The translations under genes and the position numbers were made by a program. A DNA stretch of 64,000 bases, from NCBI GenBank assembly GCA_035235625.1, contig CP141150.1, forward strand, positions 11,160,001 to 11,224,000, read 5' to 3'. The DNA comes from Saururus chinensis (Eukaryota; Streptophyta; Magnoliopsida; Piperales; Saururaceae). Positions 24,691 to 35,935 of this stretch are shown one piece after another; the stretch's first letter is position 1, and each line of letters begins with the position of its first letter. Under the pieces are notes generated by a model. It worked only from the letters and a program-made list of their open reading frames with translations, had not been told where the DNA came from and made no database searches.

Positions 24691-25629
24691 ACCCTATGCA
24701 ATAAGCTTAACTTTGAACAATCGTATCTCCCTCATCCGAACTCCGATTCACACTTTCTTGGTGGCGTTTTGAAGCTCTTTCTATCTACTTTCTAACTACA
24801 TCGGTTTCATCCATCACTTCTAACTTATGATCAATTTATTCTAATAACAAGGTAAATGGGTACAACACCCTAATCCCCACGTGGGCTTCGAGAATTTTGA
24901 AAAACCCCGGACGTTACAAAGAGGAGGAGATGCCTTAATCCACATCTCACAATGAAGTAAGATTGAATAGGTTTGAAGGTTAGTGGCCGATGATCCAATT
25001 GCCCATCTGAGAGTACTATAGTGGCTACAGTAACCACATTTATTTTATTCATCTTTTGGTTAAGTGAAGGTCAAGTGTTTTATTTTCTTCTTTGTTGTTC
25101 TACTTACAATAATTTGTTGAACAAGTTAGTACTTATTCCAAAAAAATAAATCATAGTGATTAAGAATTAAATAAACATATTTTGAGTGCAAAGTTCATTA
25201 AGAAGTGATTGATAATTTTCCTGTTAAGCATGATTGGTCTTTTCCATAAGGTGTGCATGTTGTATAACTAAACATGCTAAGTGATGTATTTAGCGTAGTA
25301 TCATGCTAGGGCATTCAGAACTACGTATGGATCCGATCCTCTTCTACCTTAAAGTGGTACATAGGCAATTAACATCAAACGATGTTGATCTAATCCAAAT
25401 CTTAGGTTACTAATCTTTTCTTATAAGATGCAGGTATTTAGTTATCTTAATGATTTAGTTTGTCAGTATGATAATCAACCTAACTAAAGGTCATGGAAAA
25501 TGAATGGTCGTAATCTCTCGAGGAATTCTATGTAGTGAGAATAATTTAGTATGAATTGTATTTTATGCTAGTCTGATAAGATAATTTGATTGTAAAAAAA
25601 ATCCTCTAAAAAATTGGGTCATTACAAAA

Positions 25630-25640
25630 TGGTACCAGAG
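25630..25640 (+). other. Primer-binding site of element I
   Basis: TGGTACCAGAG, one base from the tRNA-iMet complement TGGTATCAGAG, three bases after the LTR end at 25626. It shows that the 20696-25626 segment is a true 5' LTR in plus orientation. Confidence 0.75.
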
Positions 25641-26277
25641 TTCAAGGTTGGATTGAATTATCTATCGGTGAGTAGAAGTTAAGTTTCTTTAATCTTTTAT
25701 ATTATATGATTGTTTGGATTGTTGAAATTGCTTGTATGCTTGATGGATTGTTGTCTATTGGGAAAGTTCCAAGGTTATAGAAAAGAGTGGAAAATTGTTT
25801 CGAGGATGAACAACTGACCCCTCTTACTGTTATCAATGGCGTCTTTCCACTAGTCTGTGTGTTAAATGTTGAGTGCTAAATTTTTTAGAAGTTTACAAAT
25901 TGCAAGATGTGTAGTGGACAAGGAGAGAAGTGACTAGTGGAGTACTACTCTGGTCATATCTCTCACTACTAAGGCACATCTTGTAGCATGTTTATAAGGA
26001 AACAATTTAGAAAAGTTTCTAGTTATGAATTCAGTAGACCATGACTAAGAAGTAAATTTTGAAATGAATTTTGTTATTGGGCTCTTGAGCAGATTTTATG
26101 TGGAATGGGACAAGTTGATCTCAGCCACATCAATTGTCTCGGTTCTACTTAGAATAAGCGCAAGTCTCAATGCTTTCAAAGGTATTAAAAAGAGTATTGT
26201 CGAATTTTCAAGGAAAAAATGAATGATTTAAAACCATTAGAGTTGCGGAGCTGGAGCATAGTAAATTTAGTGAACTT

Positions 26278-26385
26278 TGAGGACGAAGTTTATTTTAAGA
26301 TGGGTGGATTGTCATAATCTATTCAGTGCATAACAAACTTCAAGGACAAAGTTCAATTTCAAGGTGGGTAGAGTTATAACAACCG
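26278..26385 (+). repeat. Duplicated polypurine-tract region of element I
   Basis: GAGGACGAAGTTTATTTTAA then GATGGGTGGATTGTCATAA is followed about 62 bp later by AAGGACAAAGTTCAATTTCA then AGGTGGGTAGAGTTATAAC. The second copy abuts the LTR start. Confidence 0.55.
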
Positions 26386-27576
26386 ATAATTTTGACCTTG
26401 ATACTTTATTTATCCAATTTCTCCCCTTAAATAATAAGTTTGAGTGTGAAACTTGTTTAAATAGAAAGTAAACTTCGAGCCCGTTGAAAAGGTACCAAGA
26501 ACACAAAAAATAGAAGTAGGACGAGGGAGATATGATTTTTCAAATATTTATTATGATTTAATTCGGAATTTTATTTGCAGGCCGCATATACATGTAGGAC
26601 CCACTTATAAATATGATGTAATATCAATTATGAAAATTATGTTTAATGAATTGTTTAACCTTAATATAAGACATTTAATTAAATTAGGAAATTGACTTAA
26701 TTAATAAGTTTAAGTGGAGAAAAAGGATTAATTAGTATGGAAATCCTAATCCTCAGAGAGGAAGGATATACATACCCATTTTATTATTATCACAGAGGAC
26801 TCAACGGGGGGAGGGAAAGAGGAAGAAACAGGGAGAGACACATGGAGGGGGAGAGAAACATATGGAGAGGGGAGAATGTGATTGTCAACAATGAAAGAGG
26901 AGGAGAAGCCTTAATCCACAACTCGCGATGAAGTAAGAATGAATTTGTTTGAGGGTGAGCGGCTGACGATCCAATTGTTCGTTTGAGTGTATTGTAGCGG
27001 CTATAGTAACTACGTCTATTTTATTTATCTTCTGGCTCAGTGAAGGTTATATGTTTTAGTTTCTTCTTTGTTGTTCTACTTATGATAATTTATTGAACAA
27101 GTTATTACTTATTCCATAAAGAAATAAATCAAAGTGATTAAGAATTAAATAAACATATCTTTAGTTCGAAGTTCATAAAGCAGTGATTGATAATTTTCCT
27201 GTTAAACATGATTAGTCTTTTGCATAAGGTGTGCATGCTATGTAAATGAAAATGTTGAGTGATGCATTTAACATAGTATCTTTATAGAACATTCAAAATT
27301 GCATGTGGATCCGATCCTCTTATACCTTGAAGTGGACGTAGGCAGTTTACATCAGACGAAGTTGATCTCCAAATCTTAGGTTACTAGTCTTTTCTTGTAA
27401 GATGCATGCATTTAGTCATCTCCATGTTTCAGTTCGCCAGCATGATAATTAACTTAACCAAAGGTTATGGGAAATGAACGGCCGGATTCTCTCCAAGAAT
27501 TTTATGTAGTGAGAATAATTTAGTAAGAATTGTATTTTATGCTAGTCTAGTAAGATAATTTGATTATAAAAAAAAT

Positions 27577-27841
27577 ACTATCTCATTAGAGTGATATAGG
27601 TAGTTTGCTTAGATTCAGCTCATTAGGGATAATGATATATGCCCAATGAATCTATCTGGCAAATTAACTCACTAATTGCATGTTTGTTGGATAGAACTCA
27701 TGGGCCTCCTACATAAATCAATAAGCCTCCAAGTTATATCTAATTGAAACCTAGTTAGAAGGATTTGTTATACAGATTAGTTAGTTTATCATCATTTTTA
27801 CTTGTTAGTGTTTTCTATTATTATTCCTACTAGAAGTTGAA
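27577..27841. other. Sequence between element I and the Mutator-like element
   Basis: 265 bp without a recognised gene. A copia-LTR-like word TGTTGGATAGAACTCATGGG occurs at 27685; no matching end was confirmed. Confidence 0.3.
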
Positions 27842-27850
27842 CATAAAGAA

Positions 27851-27985
27851 GAGTTTTTTCCATATTACCTGGTCAAAGATACTAATATTTCATATTCCCT
27901 GGTTTTGTAAAAAATATTCCATAGAACTTGGGTTTACACGATATTTAGAAAAAATTGGACCAAAATACCCTTTTAACAAGGTTAG
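27851..27985 (+). repeat. Left terminal inverted repeat of the MULE
   Basis: Perfect match with the right end for the first 20 bp, then imperfect similarity to about 27985. Confidence 0.8.
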
Positions 27986-28440
27986 GGTTCAAAATCGTGT
28001 AAACTAGTTGTGACGACGCATAAACAAAGAGGAGATCAGAGCTCAATGACGATTTGTGATTTTTGCCCAGTAGTTTTCATCAACAACAAATTCCGATTTT
28101 TATTCGGCGATCACTCTTCTCTTATTTTTGTCCAAAAAATTTTAACCACATAAAATATTTATCCTTACAAAAGGAGATTAAGATATTACTACAACTCAAA
28201 AAATGAATCTTGAAGGACTATCCAGGGATAACATGGCTATATAAGAATGGAGAAGGATGTAGATGCGGAGGAATGACACTGTCAAATAGCCATGATAGCC
28301 TCCTACCCTATTATGCAAAGAGGGACTCTAGTATAATTTTTTATATGCAAGTTTTACTATGTAGAACATCTTATGTAAGCATGCACACAATCTCAGAGGT
28401 TTTTATCCCTGACTTGATGAACAATTGTATAAATAACAAA

Positions 28441-29071
28441 TATTGGTGAATATTGTGTTATCAATAACACGCTATGACGAATATCGTGTTATCGATAACA
28501 CGCTATGACGAATAACCTATTATAGTATATGCGATATATCTTATTATTATAAACACGTATTGTTGGCATATCATGTTATCAATAATATGCTATGTCAAAT
28601 ATCGTATTATCAATAACACGCTTTAGTGAATATCGTATTATCATATATGCGATATAGAGGGTATCGTACTGTATTATATTATCGATAACACGTATTGTTG
28701 GCATATCATGTTATCGATAACATGCTATGGCGAATATCGTGTTATCGATAACACTATGACGAATATTGTGTTATCGATGACACACTATGACAAATATCAT
28801 GTTATAGTAATGCGATATAGAGGACAATAAATAGCACGTCTTGTTGGCATATCGTGTTATCAATAACAAGCTATGCCACAATATCGTGTTCTCGATAACA
28901 CACTGTGGCAAATCTCATGTTATTGATAATACGCTTTGGCGAATATCGTATTATTGTATGTGTGATATAGAGGATATCGTAGCATATTGTATTATCAATA
29001 ACACGTATTGTTGACATATCATGTTATCGATAACACGTTATGGCGAATATCGTGTTATCGATGACACACTA
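28441..29071. repeat. Palindromic ATCGAT repeat array, left part
   Basis: Roughly 30-bp units built on the perfect palindrome GTGTTATCGATAACAC with variants (TTATCAATAA, GTTATCGATGAC), separated by (G/T)CTATG(A/G)CGAATATC. They are grouped into a longer irregular period of about 95-165 bp marked by ATGCGATATAGAGG and TTGTTGGCATATC. The array continues at 32387 after LTR E. Confidence 0.8.
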
Positions 29072-29491
29072 TGTAAGGACCCTCATCTTTGAACCGGTTT
29101 TGGTTTTTTTTAATTATGGGTTATCGTGAGATTTACGCGTTTTCTGATCTTATTCGGTGATTTCATAAGTAAATAGTGTTTGTGATAGTTTTAACAAAAA
29201 TTAACTTCAATATTAGTGGTTTTAAGTGATTTTAAACCAAATGTGAATTTTTGAGATTTTTCAGAATTTTCACTATTTTCCCAAAAATTAGGGTTTGGCG
29301 GGACCCCTGTGGGCCCCACCGTTGAAAATTTTATTTTTGTGTCAAATGAACCTAGACATATACTTAAGGTCCCACAAAAATTTTCAGAATTTTGTTAGGC
29401 TTAAATTGTGCTTAAATTTGCAAAATACCCACTTTTAGCCTACTTTTCATATTTACACCCCAAAACTTACCTATGCCTACCCCAACCCTTA

Positions 29492-29500
29492 CTATAAAAG
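29492..29500 (+). promoter_or_regulatory. TATA box of LTR E
   Basis: CTATAAAAG followed by GGCAAACCTAAGCC. The same box is kept in the inverted copy E' (reverse strand, about 38824-38832). Confidence 0.5.
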
Positions 29501-31542
29501 GGCAAACCTAAGCCATTTCTATTTTTGGGAATAGGCTAAGGAAGGAGGGCTGGCCTAATCCCCACTTAGGCCCGAATTAGAAGCCGATTAAGGTAAGCTT
29601 ACTCTAATTAAGCACTAATCCATGACTTTTCTCTTAATTTCTTCCAAATCTACCATTTTCCCTTTGATTCAATTTGTTTTTTACCATCAAAAGCTACTGA
29701 TTTGTGTTTTACTACAAACCCTAACATTCAAAATTCGATTTTTACTACCAACAAGCCCTAGATCTAAGGTTTAATTAGAGATTTCTTGAGTAAATCGATT
29801 TCCATTAGAGTTTAATTCAAACTCATTGTGTTTTCAAGGATTTCAAGAAGGGTAACTCTTCAATCCGAGCTTAATCAAGTGTTGAGGTAATGGGTCTTCA
29901 AAATCTCTGTTTCTCCATGGTAAAACTCTTCATTTTCAGCTTATTTCGAAATGGTTTGCTTGATTTAGTGTGTTAATGGTAAGATTAGAAAATGGAATTA
30001 TTTAATCCCGATTTCTTAGGGTTTTGCATTATTATGGTTTGCTTTGATATTCTGGAAGTCAAGGAGGACTTTTGATGATGTTTAGGGTGTTAGATGTAGA
30101 TTTGAAGTGTATTCTATGGTGTTTCGGTTTGGATTTGCGAAAGGAAGAAGATGACTGTTTTGCCGTGTTGGCGATCGATCGGCCTTGCAGGGCGATCGAT
30201 CGGCTGAACTGAAAATTTTAAATTTTTGCGTGTAACCGATCGAACGGCCTGAAGGGCGATCGATCGGCTACACAGAAAACTGTATGTTGTGTGTATGATG
30301 CCTATTTTGATGATTCCACTTTAACATGCCAATTTTATATGAATGTGGAGTGTTTTAAGCTATGTTAGGCTACTGGAAATGCATGCTATTGAGTTTATAG
30401 AGTTGAGACATATGCTTAGAGATGGTGGGATGACTTATGTTTTGTGGCATGATGTTGGAATCGTTATCTTGAAATTATGAACGGTTGGTTCCCTTTGGAT
30501 AAGCATATATTTTCAGTAGGACTACAATCATTGTTGGACTGATTTGTCATGATAAATTGTGATTAATGGTGTGTGAATGTTGGTGATTGCCATGACTCAA
30601 TGATGAAATGAGTGATGTTATAGATGTTTAGCCTTTGTGGTTGAGTTTTGCATTTAACTATGATTTCAACGATTCTTCTACTATGATTTCATTTGGAATT
30701 CAAGTTTAGGTAGAAATTCACATGTGTAGTGTGGTAGTGAGTTGATTTTCAAGCATGTTAATATGCATTATGTGAAAGGCTTCTACTAGTTACACACACA
30801 CATGTGGGGGTTAAATGATGATGTTGAAGCTTAATATCGTGATTATGAATGATGCATTAGGGGCTGGTGAGAGCACTTATCATGATTAGGATTCATGTAT
30901 GCTTTGCCCACGCATGTACCATGCTGCACGCATCATGAAAATGGATTTCCAATTGAGGCTTCATCGTGATTAATCGAATTTGACCGATTGGATGCAATGT
31001 GATGGAATTGTGTGTCGGGTTTATCGGTCGTGGATTAATCGCAAGTTGATTGGTCCGAAAGGACATATTTTGATTTGAAGTTCCTGTGTGGAACGATTTG
31101 GAGTTCCTGTGTGGAACGAGTGCACTCCCCGGGTTGAGTCTTGTTTAATGGAATGATGTGGGGACGAGTTGTGTACTTGTCTTGCGGATATGTGAGAATG
31201 TTATTATGTGTGTCATCTGGACCCTGAGAATCCAGTGTGGTATGCCGTGTGCACCCCGCTACCACGTGTTCTAGGGTTCTCTGTGTGAGAACTCGGGCTC
31301 TTCCCTCCGCAGGAGATGTCCCTGGGCGAACACCCCTGCTCTAGATTCTCTGTGTGAGAATGGGACATCCTTGGCCAGGATCGTCCAGGGCGAGCAGTAT
31401 TAGGGATTGACAACCCCGATCTTTCTTGAATTCTTGTGTAAAATTTTGTACCCTGACACGCCTTCGTGGCCTTGTCTATGCTCCCGTCTGTGTGACGTTA
31501 ACGTGTGATTACTCCTTGATGGAGGTGGATTGTGATGACATT

Positions 31543-31765
31543 ATGCATGTGGGAATATGTATGTTAGAGATACATCCATGCATGTTGATTTTGATATTAT
31601 GCATGTGGGAATATGTATGTTAGAGATACATCCATGCATGTTGATTTTGATGTTATGCATGTGGAATATGTATGTTAGAGATACATCCATGCGGGATTGG
31701 TTATGATGTGAATGCATGTGGGAATATGTATGCTAGAGATACATCCATGCAGGTTGAATTATGCA
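31543..31765 (+). repeat. 54-bp tandem repeat in LTR E
   Basis: Four units of ATGCATGTGGGAATATGTAT then GTTAGAGATACATCCATGCA. The last is less conserved. The mirror set is at about 36560-36785 in E'. Confidence 0.75.
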
Positions 31766-32386
31766 TTATGATGCAGTGTTAGGTGATATGAATGTGTGAT
31801 CAGAAAGTGATGCACCATGTAAATCTTTGAGCTGAACGATCTCATTTCTAAGCTATCATATTTTCTACATTGACAGTGATATTAAAAACCATTGCTGAGT
31901 GTTAAAACTCACCCCTCTTTTGTGTTTTGATTTGGGGCTGCGTGGTGCGACACGCAGACGGACAGGATTGCCTTTTTGAGGAAAGGTCAGAGGTAGCTTG
32001 GGTGTGATGATGGAGATCGTTGCGTGACTTATCATCGTTTATTTCATGCTTTATGTTCGAACCTTTGTGTAGGGTTCTTGTTTTGGATTTATGTCGTATA
32101 CTACAGTTGTGATGATTATGACTTATTTTGAGCCGGTGTGGGCTTTACTTAACTAAGTTTGTGGGTTTGAGATTGTTGTTTACTTTGTGATAAGCAACAC
32201 CTTTTTCTTCCCTTTTATTTACTCTTGCTCAAAGGATTGTGCGCACTCTGTGTTGCTGTTAATCGCCCGTGGTTAGGGTTAAGTCTTCCGCTAGAACATT
32301 TCTCAATTTTCACTTCGTCGCCCCCACGCACTTAACCGGCCCCTGGACCGGGTTCGGCTCCGGTCGGGCATCGCCGGGGCGTGACA

Positions 32387-32745
32387 CACTATGACAAATA
32401 TCATGTTATAGTAATGAGATATAGAGGAAAATAAATAACACGTCTTGTTGGCATATCGTGTTATCGATAACACACTATGGCGAATATCATTTTATTGATA
32501 ATACACTATAACAAATATCGTATTATCGTATATGCGATATAGAGGATATCGTAGCATATTGTATTATCAATAACACGCATTGTTGGCATATCATGTAATC
32601 AATAACACGCTATGGCAAATATCACGTTATCGTATATGCGATATAGAGGATATCATATTATGGGTTGTTGGCTCAAAGAATATATATCGTATTATCAAAA
32701 ATACGTTTTATTGACATATCGAGTTATCGTATATGCAATATGGAT
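32387..32745. repeat. Palindromic ATCGAT repeat array, right part
   Basis: Resumes with the right CACTA TSD of LTR E. It has the same units and spacer words as 28441-29071, with GCGATATAGAGG markers near 32534 and 32635, and becomes more degenerate to the right. Confidence 0.75.
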
Positions 32746-33284
32746 TAAGTGTTGGACACAGGCCATGTGGAGCGTGAGATCTTTGGTCCATTTAGTGGGA
32801 GTCGTCCTCTTGTTCTCGCATTCTTGGAAGTCTAGTGAGTCATGCAAAGTGGATGTACTCTGCCCGATTTCATTCAGATTTGTTGTACTCTCACAAATCA
32901 TTTTTTTTGCAGCGTTCAATCCCCATTTGCAGCAAGTCTCTGAAGTCCTTTAATCCATTCTAAACGTAACCTAGTTTTTCATATTGCCAGAACTTTTTGT
33001 TTGTTGCAATTCAGTAAGCACTAAAGTGGCTTCCTTTGATTCCCTGTTTTAAATTTTGTTATTTTCGTCTTTTTTTTACTTAGGAACTAATTTTTATATT
33101 GAAACCGGGAGGTGGCTCTATTCTGGTTTATTTTCTAGAACACAAGATTGAGAAGGAGAAATTTTTTACTTTTTATCGATCATCTTTAAGTGGGTGATTT
33201 CTTTTCTGTATGATGAGTATTTTGATTTTTCTCATACAAATTTATGTCATCGTTGGTAATTTTTCACCAATAATGAGCTAAGAG

Positions 33285-33411
33285 CTTGGGTATAGGTTTA
33301 GTTGTGACCTAAGGGTATATTTGTCCTAAACTAGGTCATATGGGATTAAGTGTTAAAATCCAGAGAATATAGAATATTTGTATATCGAGCTAGGTAATAT
33401 GGAAAAAACTC
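33285..33411 (-). repeat. Right terminal inverted repeat of the MULE
   Basis: Ends GGTAATATGGAAAAAACTC, the reverse complement of the left end, directly before the right CATAAAGAA TSD. Confidence 0.8.
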
Positions 33412-33420
33412 CATAAAGAA

Positions 33421-35875
33421 TTATAAGCAAATCATACTCTATGAGTGTAATACGTCCTCATCCTTACATGTCCCACCTTAAACAAGAAATCCCAAAAAGC
33501 CACAAAATTATATTTTTATTTCAAATTTTCAAAATGAGTATAAAGGTCACCTAAATGATAGAGAGAAAACATAAAATAGTGAAACTTTCTTTTTTTAGGA
33601 GTAAAATGGAAAGCTTGAGCAAGAGTAATGTCACATATGCTCTCATCCTTATCTGCTTGCGCTATATAAGGGATAGGTTCCGTGCATGAGTCCCATGTAA
33701 TTGTGACGTCATTTTTCTTTCACTTTCCACATTACTTAATTACCCCACTCGTAAATTATTAATCTCTCTTTTTTACCCTTTTTTCCAAAAGAATAAAGTA
33801 GTCACCTTTCTTCTTTTCTTCGCCTTCTCTAGTATTGATGACAATGGCAACGGCTCTTGCTGCCACCAAGCCCTCCTCACCCGATCCTCCTACCATTGCG
33901 GCTAGATCTAGAAAGGTCGTGGCTACTATAACCACCTACTAGCCACGATTTTTTTCTCCATGGGAAGAGTTTTTTATACCCTACCCTGATAATGAGCCCA
34001 GCATAAACTATGTATGGGAGTCATTGATATTTAAGATTGACAGCGTACACACTATCACACATTACGCTATCACACATTAGCGTAAGTGATATTGAAGCTA
34101 ATGTGCTCTAGCATTGGCATCATCAATGTAATGGATAGACGGCTCCTATGCGTAGCGCCTTCCACTCGAGTAAAGAACATGGCCATAAATCTAGTCATCA
34201 TTATTAAGTCTTTAACCTGCAACAAAAAGGCAAAGGTTTTTTTGGTGTCGTGGTGGCTGTAGTAGCCAAAATGATTGGACAGGACAGGTTGGGGTGGAGG
34301 CAATTGCCACACATTGTCACTGGTTCTAAGAGAAGAAGAGAGAAAGTCAGGTAAATAAGAAAGATTTGATGGGGGATATTTGGGAGAATTGATTAATTTA
34401 AAAAGATGTTATGCCAAAAATAGACTCCAGGTATATGGTATGTAGCTTGCTGTAATCTTCAAATTATAACTGCACACATGACACATGTAGTAGAAAAAGA
34501 TCTTAATACCCCTCCCCCCCTTTCTTTAACCCGATGATATGTTTTCATAGACCTTACTCCCCCATAAGCTCTTGCTCCCACTCTGGTCCCCACCACCTTA
34601 TGCCCTTCTTCACCTCCTCTGCCTCCTCCCCCTTCTTCTCCTTATCCTTCTTGTTATCCTCCTCCATCTTCTTCTCCTCATCCTTGTCTTTTCTTCTTCT
34701 TCTCCCTGCCCCTGCTTTCTCCTCCTCCTCCTCCATTATCTCATTCCCCTCCTTCTCCTTCTCCGCCTCCTCTTCCCCTTTACCTCTGCTACTACCTCCT
34801 CATCCTCCTTCTTAGCCTCCTCCATCTTCTTCTCCCCTACTCCTCTCACTGCTCTTCTATTACATTTTATGTTTGTTAGTATAATTTTTCTTACTTAGTA
34901 CATAAATATACTTACCACCCCCTAAACTTTATAAGATCCAATGAGGCCAAGTTGTAAAATTAGTATGGAAATTTCTTGGAGTTTTCAAGGAGCGCTAGAA
35001 TATCTCCTATTGTACCCATAGGCTTTAGTATTTTAGTTAATGTATCATTTTGCATGGCTTGTATATGAACAATATATTTTCTGAAACATTAAATTTCTAT
35101 ATTATGATTGTGGCCAACTCCTTCTAAGGCAAATTTTGATTTTGTTAAAAATTAAAAAATGACGAATATGCCCATATCTTGATAGTGTCCCCTTCTCCTC
35201 CTTCCTAGAATCCAACGGGATTGATCGTGAACTAACCATAACCATTACAAAGTATTTTTCATTATAAAGTCTAATATTAAAATATTAACCCATAAATTCC
35301 ATCAACTACTTAAAAGCCGAATGAGTCTTATTTTTACTTGATTATTATCTTCAAATGGCCTTACTGCCAAACCGTCAATTTTCACACTAGGTTTAAAGCT
35401 AAGCCGCTAGACTGCTAAACTACCAACAACCACCTTTTCTGGCACCTACAAGTACCTTCTTCTTTGGTGTCTACAACATATTGTGGGAGGGAAATAGCTT
35501 TAAATCCATTGTGAAAATTGACAGTTTGGCAATTTAAAGTTCATAATCAAGTAAAAATAAAATGCATTCTTCTTTTTAAGTTTTTTACAGTGTTTATAGG
35601 TTAATTTTTTAAGATTAGAGCTTATTAAAAAATTGAGATTTTTAATGAAACTATGGCAAATTTGCATCTAATCCCGCCAAATTTTGGGTAGGAAAAAGAA
35701 AGAGACAAGAAGGGGGAGGAGCTAAAGGTGGAGGTGAAGAAGGGCTATAGGCGAAGGGGAGCTGCAACTGGAGCTTGAGTGGGAAGAAAGGTCTATGAAA
35801 CTATTTCATTGGGTTGAAGCAGAGGGGGGAGGGGTTTTTAATCTTTTGCTTCTACAAGTGTCAACTCACATGTGT
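33421..35875. other. Non-genic sequence between the MULE and LTR G
   Basis: Contains a promoter-like patch: CTATATAA at 33662 and the bZIP-type palindrome TGACGTCA at 33704-33711. A 34-codon ORF from ATG 33838 (MTMATALAATKPSS) follows. It is too short to call a gene but could be a truncated first exon. A long polypyrimidine tract follows at 34505-34865. Nothing else was recognised. Confidence 0.35.
34505..34865 (+). repeat. Polypyrimidine (CTC/CTT) low-complexity tract
   Basis: Over 350 bases, largely C and T, with CTCCTC and CTTCTT runs. The apparent Ser/Leu-rich and Glu/Lys-rich ORFs on either strand are translation artefacts of this composition. Confidence 0.7.
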
Positions 35876-35935
35876 GCAGGTGTCACAGGCGCAAAGTTGA
35901 TCCTAACGTTCACACATGTGATGACCTGGCTACAC

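Larger units (their letters stand above)
21048..24918 (+). mobile_element. Solo LTR B (3.9 kb) with perfect 5-bp TSD, relative of LTR A
   Basis: Starts TGTCACGACCCAGATT, ends CCCCGGACGTTACA, and is flanked by AAGAG at 21043-21047 and 24919-24923. The uninterrupted second LTR of element I gives the empty site (ATGAAAGAGGAGGAGAAGCC near 26890), which fixes the insertion to the base. The first and last segments match LTR A. The middle holds a 206-bp duplication and two minisatellites. Its right third (24020-24300) also matches LTR G. No coding domain or internal LTR boundary was seen. Confidence 0.88.
20696..27576 (+). mobile_element. Decayed non-coding LTR retrotransposon I, with LTR B nested in its 5' LTR
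   Basis: 5' LTR 20696-25626 (1055 bp after removing B and its TSD) starts TGTAACACTCGAGAA and ends GGGTCATTACA. It is followed by a tRNA-Met type primer-binding site. The second LTR, 26375-27576, starts TATAACAACCGATAA, matches the first through most of its length (for example GGATTAATTAGTATGGAAAT) and lacks the last 25-30 bp. The first LTR lacks about 160 bp near its start that the second keeps. The interior (25627-26374) is only 748 bp and ends in a Ty3/gypsy-like GAGGACGAAGTT...AAGATGGG tract, so the element is internally deleted or non-autonomous. Confidence 0.8.
29072..32386 (+). mobile_element. Solo LTR E (3.3 kb), nested in the MULE
   Basis: Starts TGTAAGGACCCTCATC, ends CCGGGGCGTGACA, and is flanked by CACTA at 29067-29071 and 32387-32391. 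It carries a TATAAAAG promoter near the left, three CGATCGATCGGC-type words at 30171-30270, a fourfold 54-bp repeat, and no coding domain or primer-binding site. A near-identical copy (E') lies inverted at 35936-39253. The terminal phrase CGCCCCGGCGATGCCCGACC (reverse strand) is common at plant Ty3/gypsy LTR ends, which supports an LTR identity. Confidence 0.85.
27851..33411. mobile_element. Non-autonomous Mutator-like element (MULE) with LTR E nested
   Basis: Flanked by a perfect 9-bp TSD CATAAAGAA (27842-27850 and 33412-33420), the mark of Mutator transposases. The ends are inverted repeats: GAGTTTTTTCCATATTACCT at the left matches the reverse complement of the right exactly for 19-20 bp, and weaker similarity reaches over 100 bp (GGACCAAAATACCC against GGACAAATATACCC). 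Without LTR E and its TSD the element is about 2.24 kb, too small for a transposase, and none is seen. Much of it is a palindromic repeat array. The sides (28000-28440 and 32750-33270) contain short ORFs of unknown origin that could be captured sequence. Confidence 0.9.

Noticed and set aside
27685..33475. A copia LTR starting TGTTGGATAGAACTC and interrupted by the MULE
   Set aside because: The start looks right, but the candidate end near 33466 gives only a 4-of-5 or worse TSD and no TATA or paired LTR was found.
33838..33942. 34-codon ORF MTMATALAATKPSS... downstream of TATA and TGACGTCA words
   Set aside because: Too short, no homologue recognised and no clear splice donor continuing it; kept only as a note.
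34534..34898. Ser/Leu-rich ORFs (about 93 and 108 codons) on the plus strand and a Glu/Lys-rich ORF on the minus strand
   Set aside because: Products of a polypyrimidine tract; no domain, no start context, no splice or promoter support.
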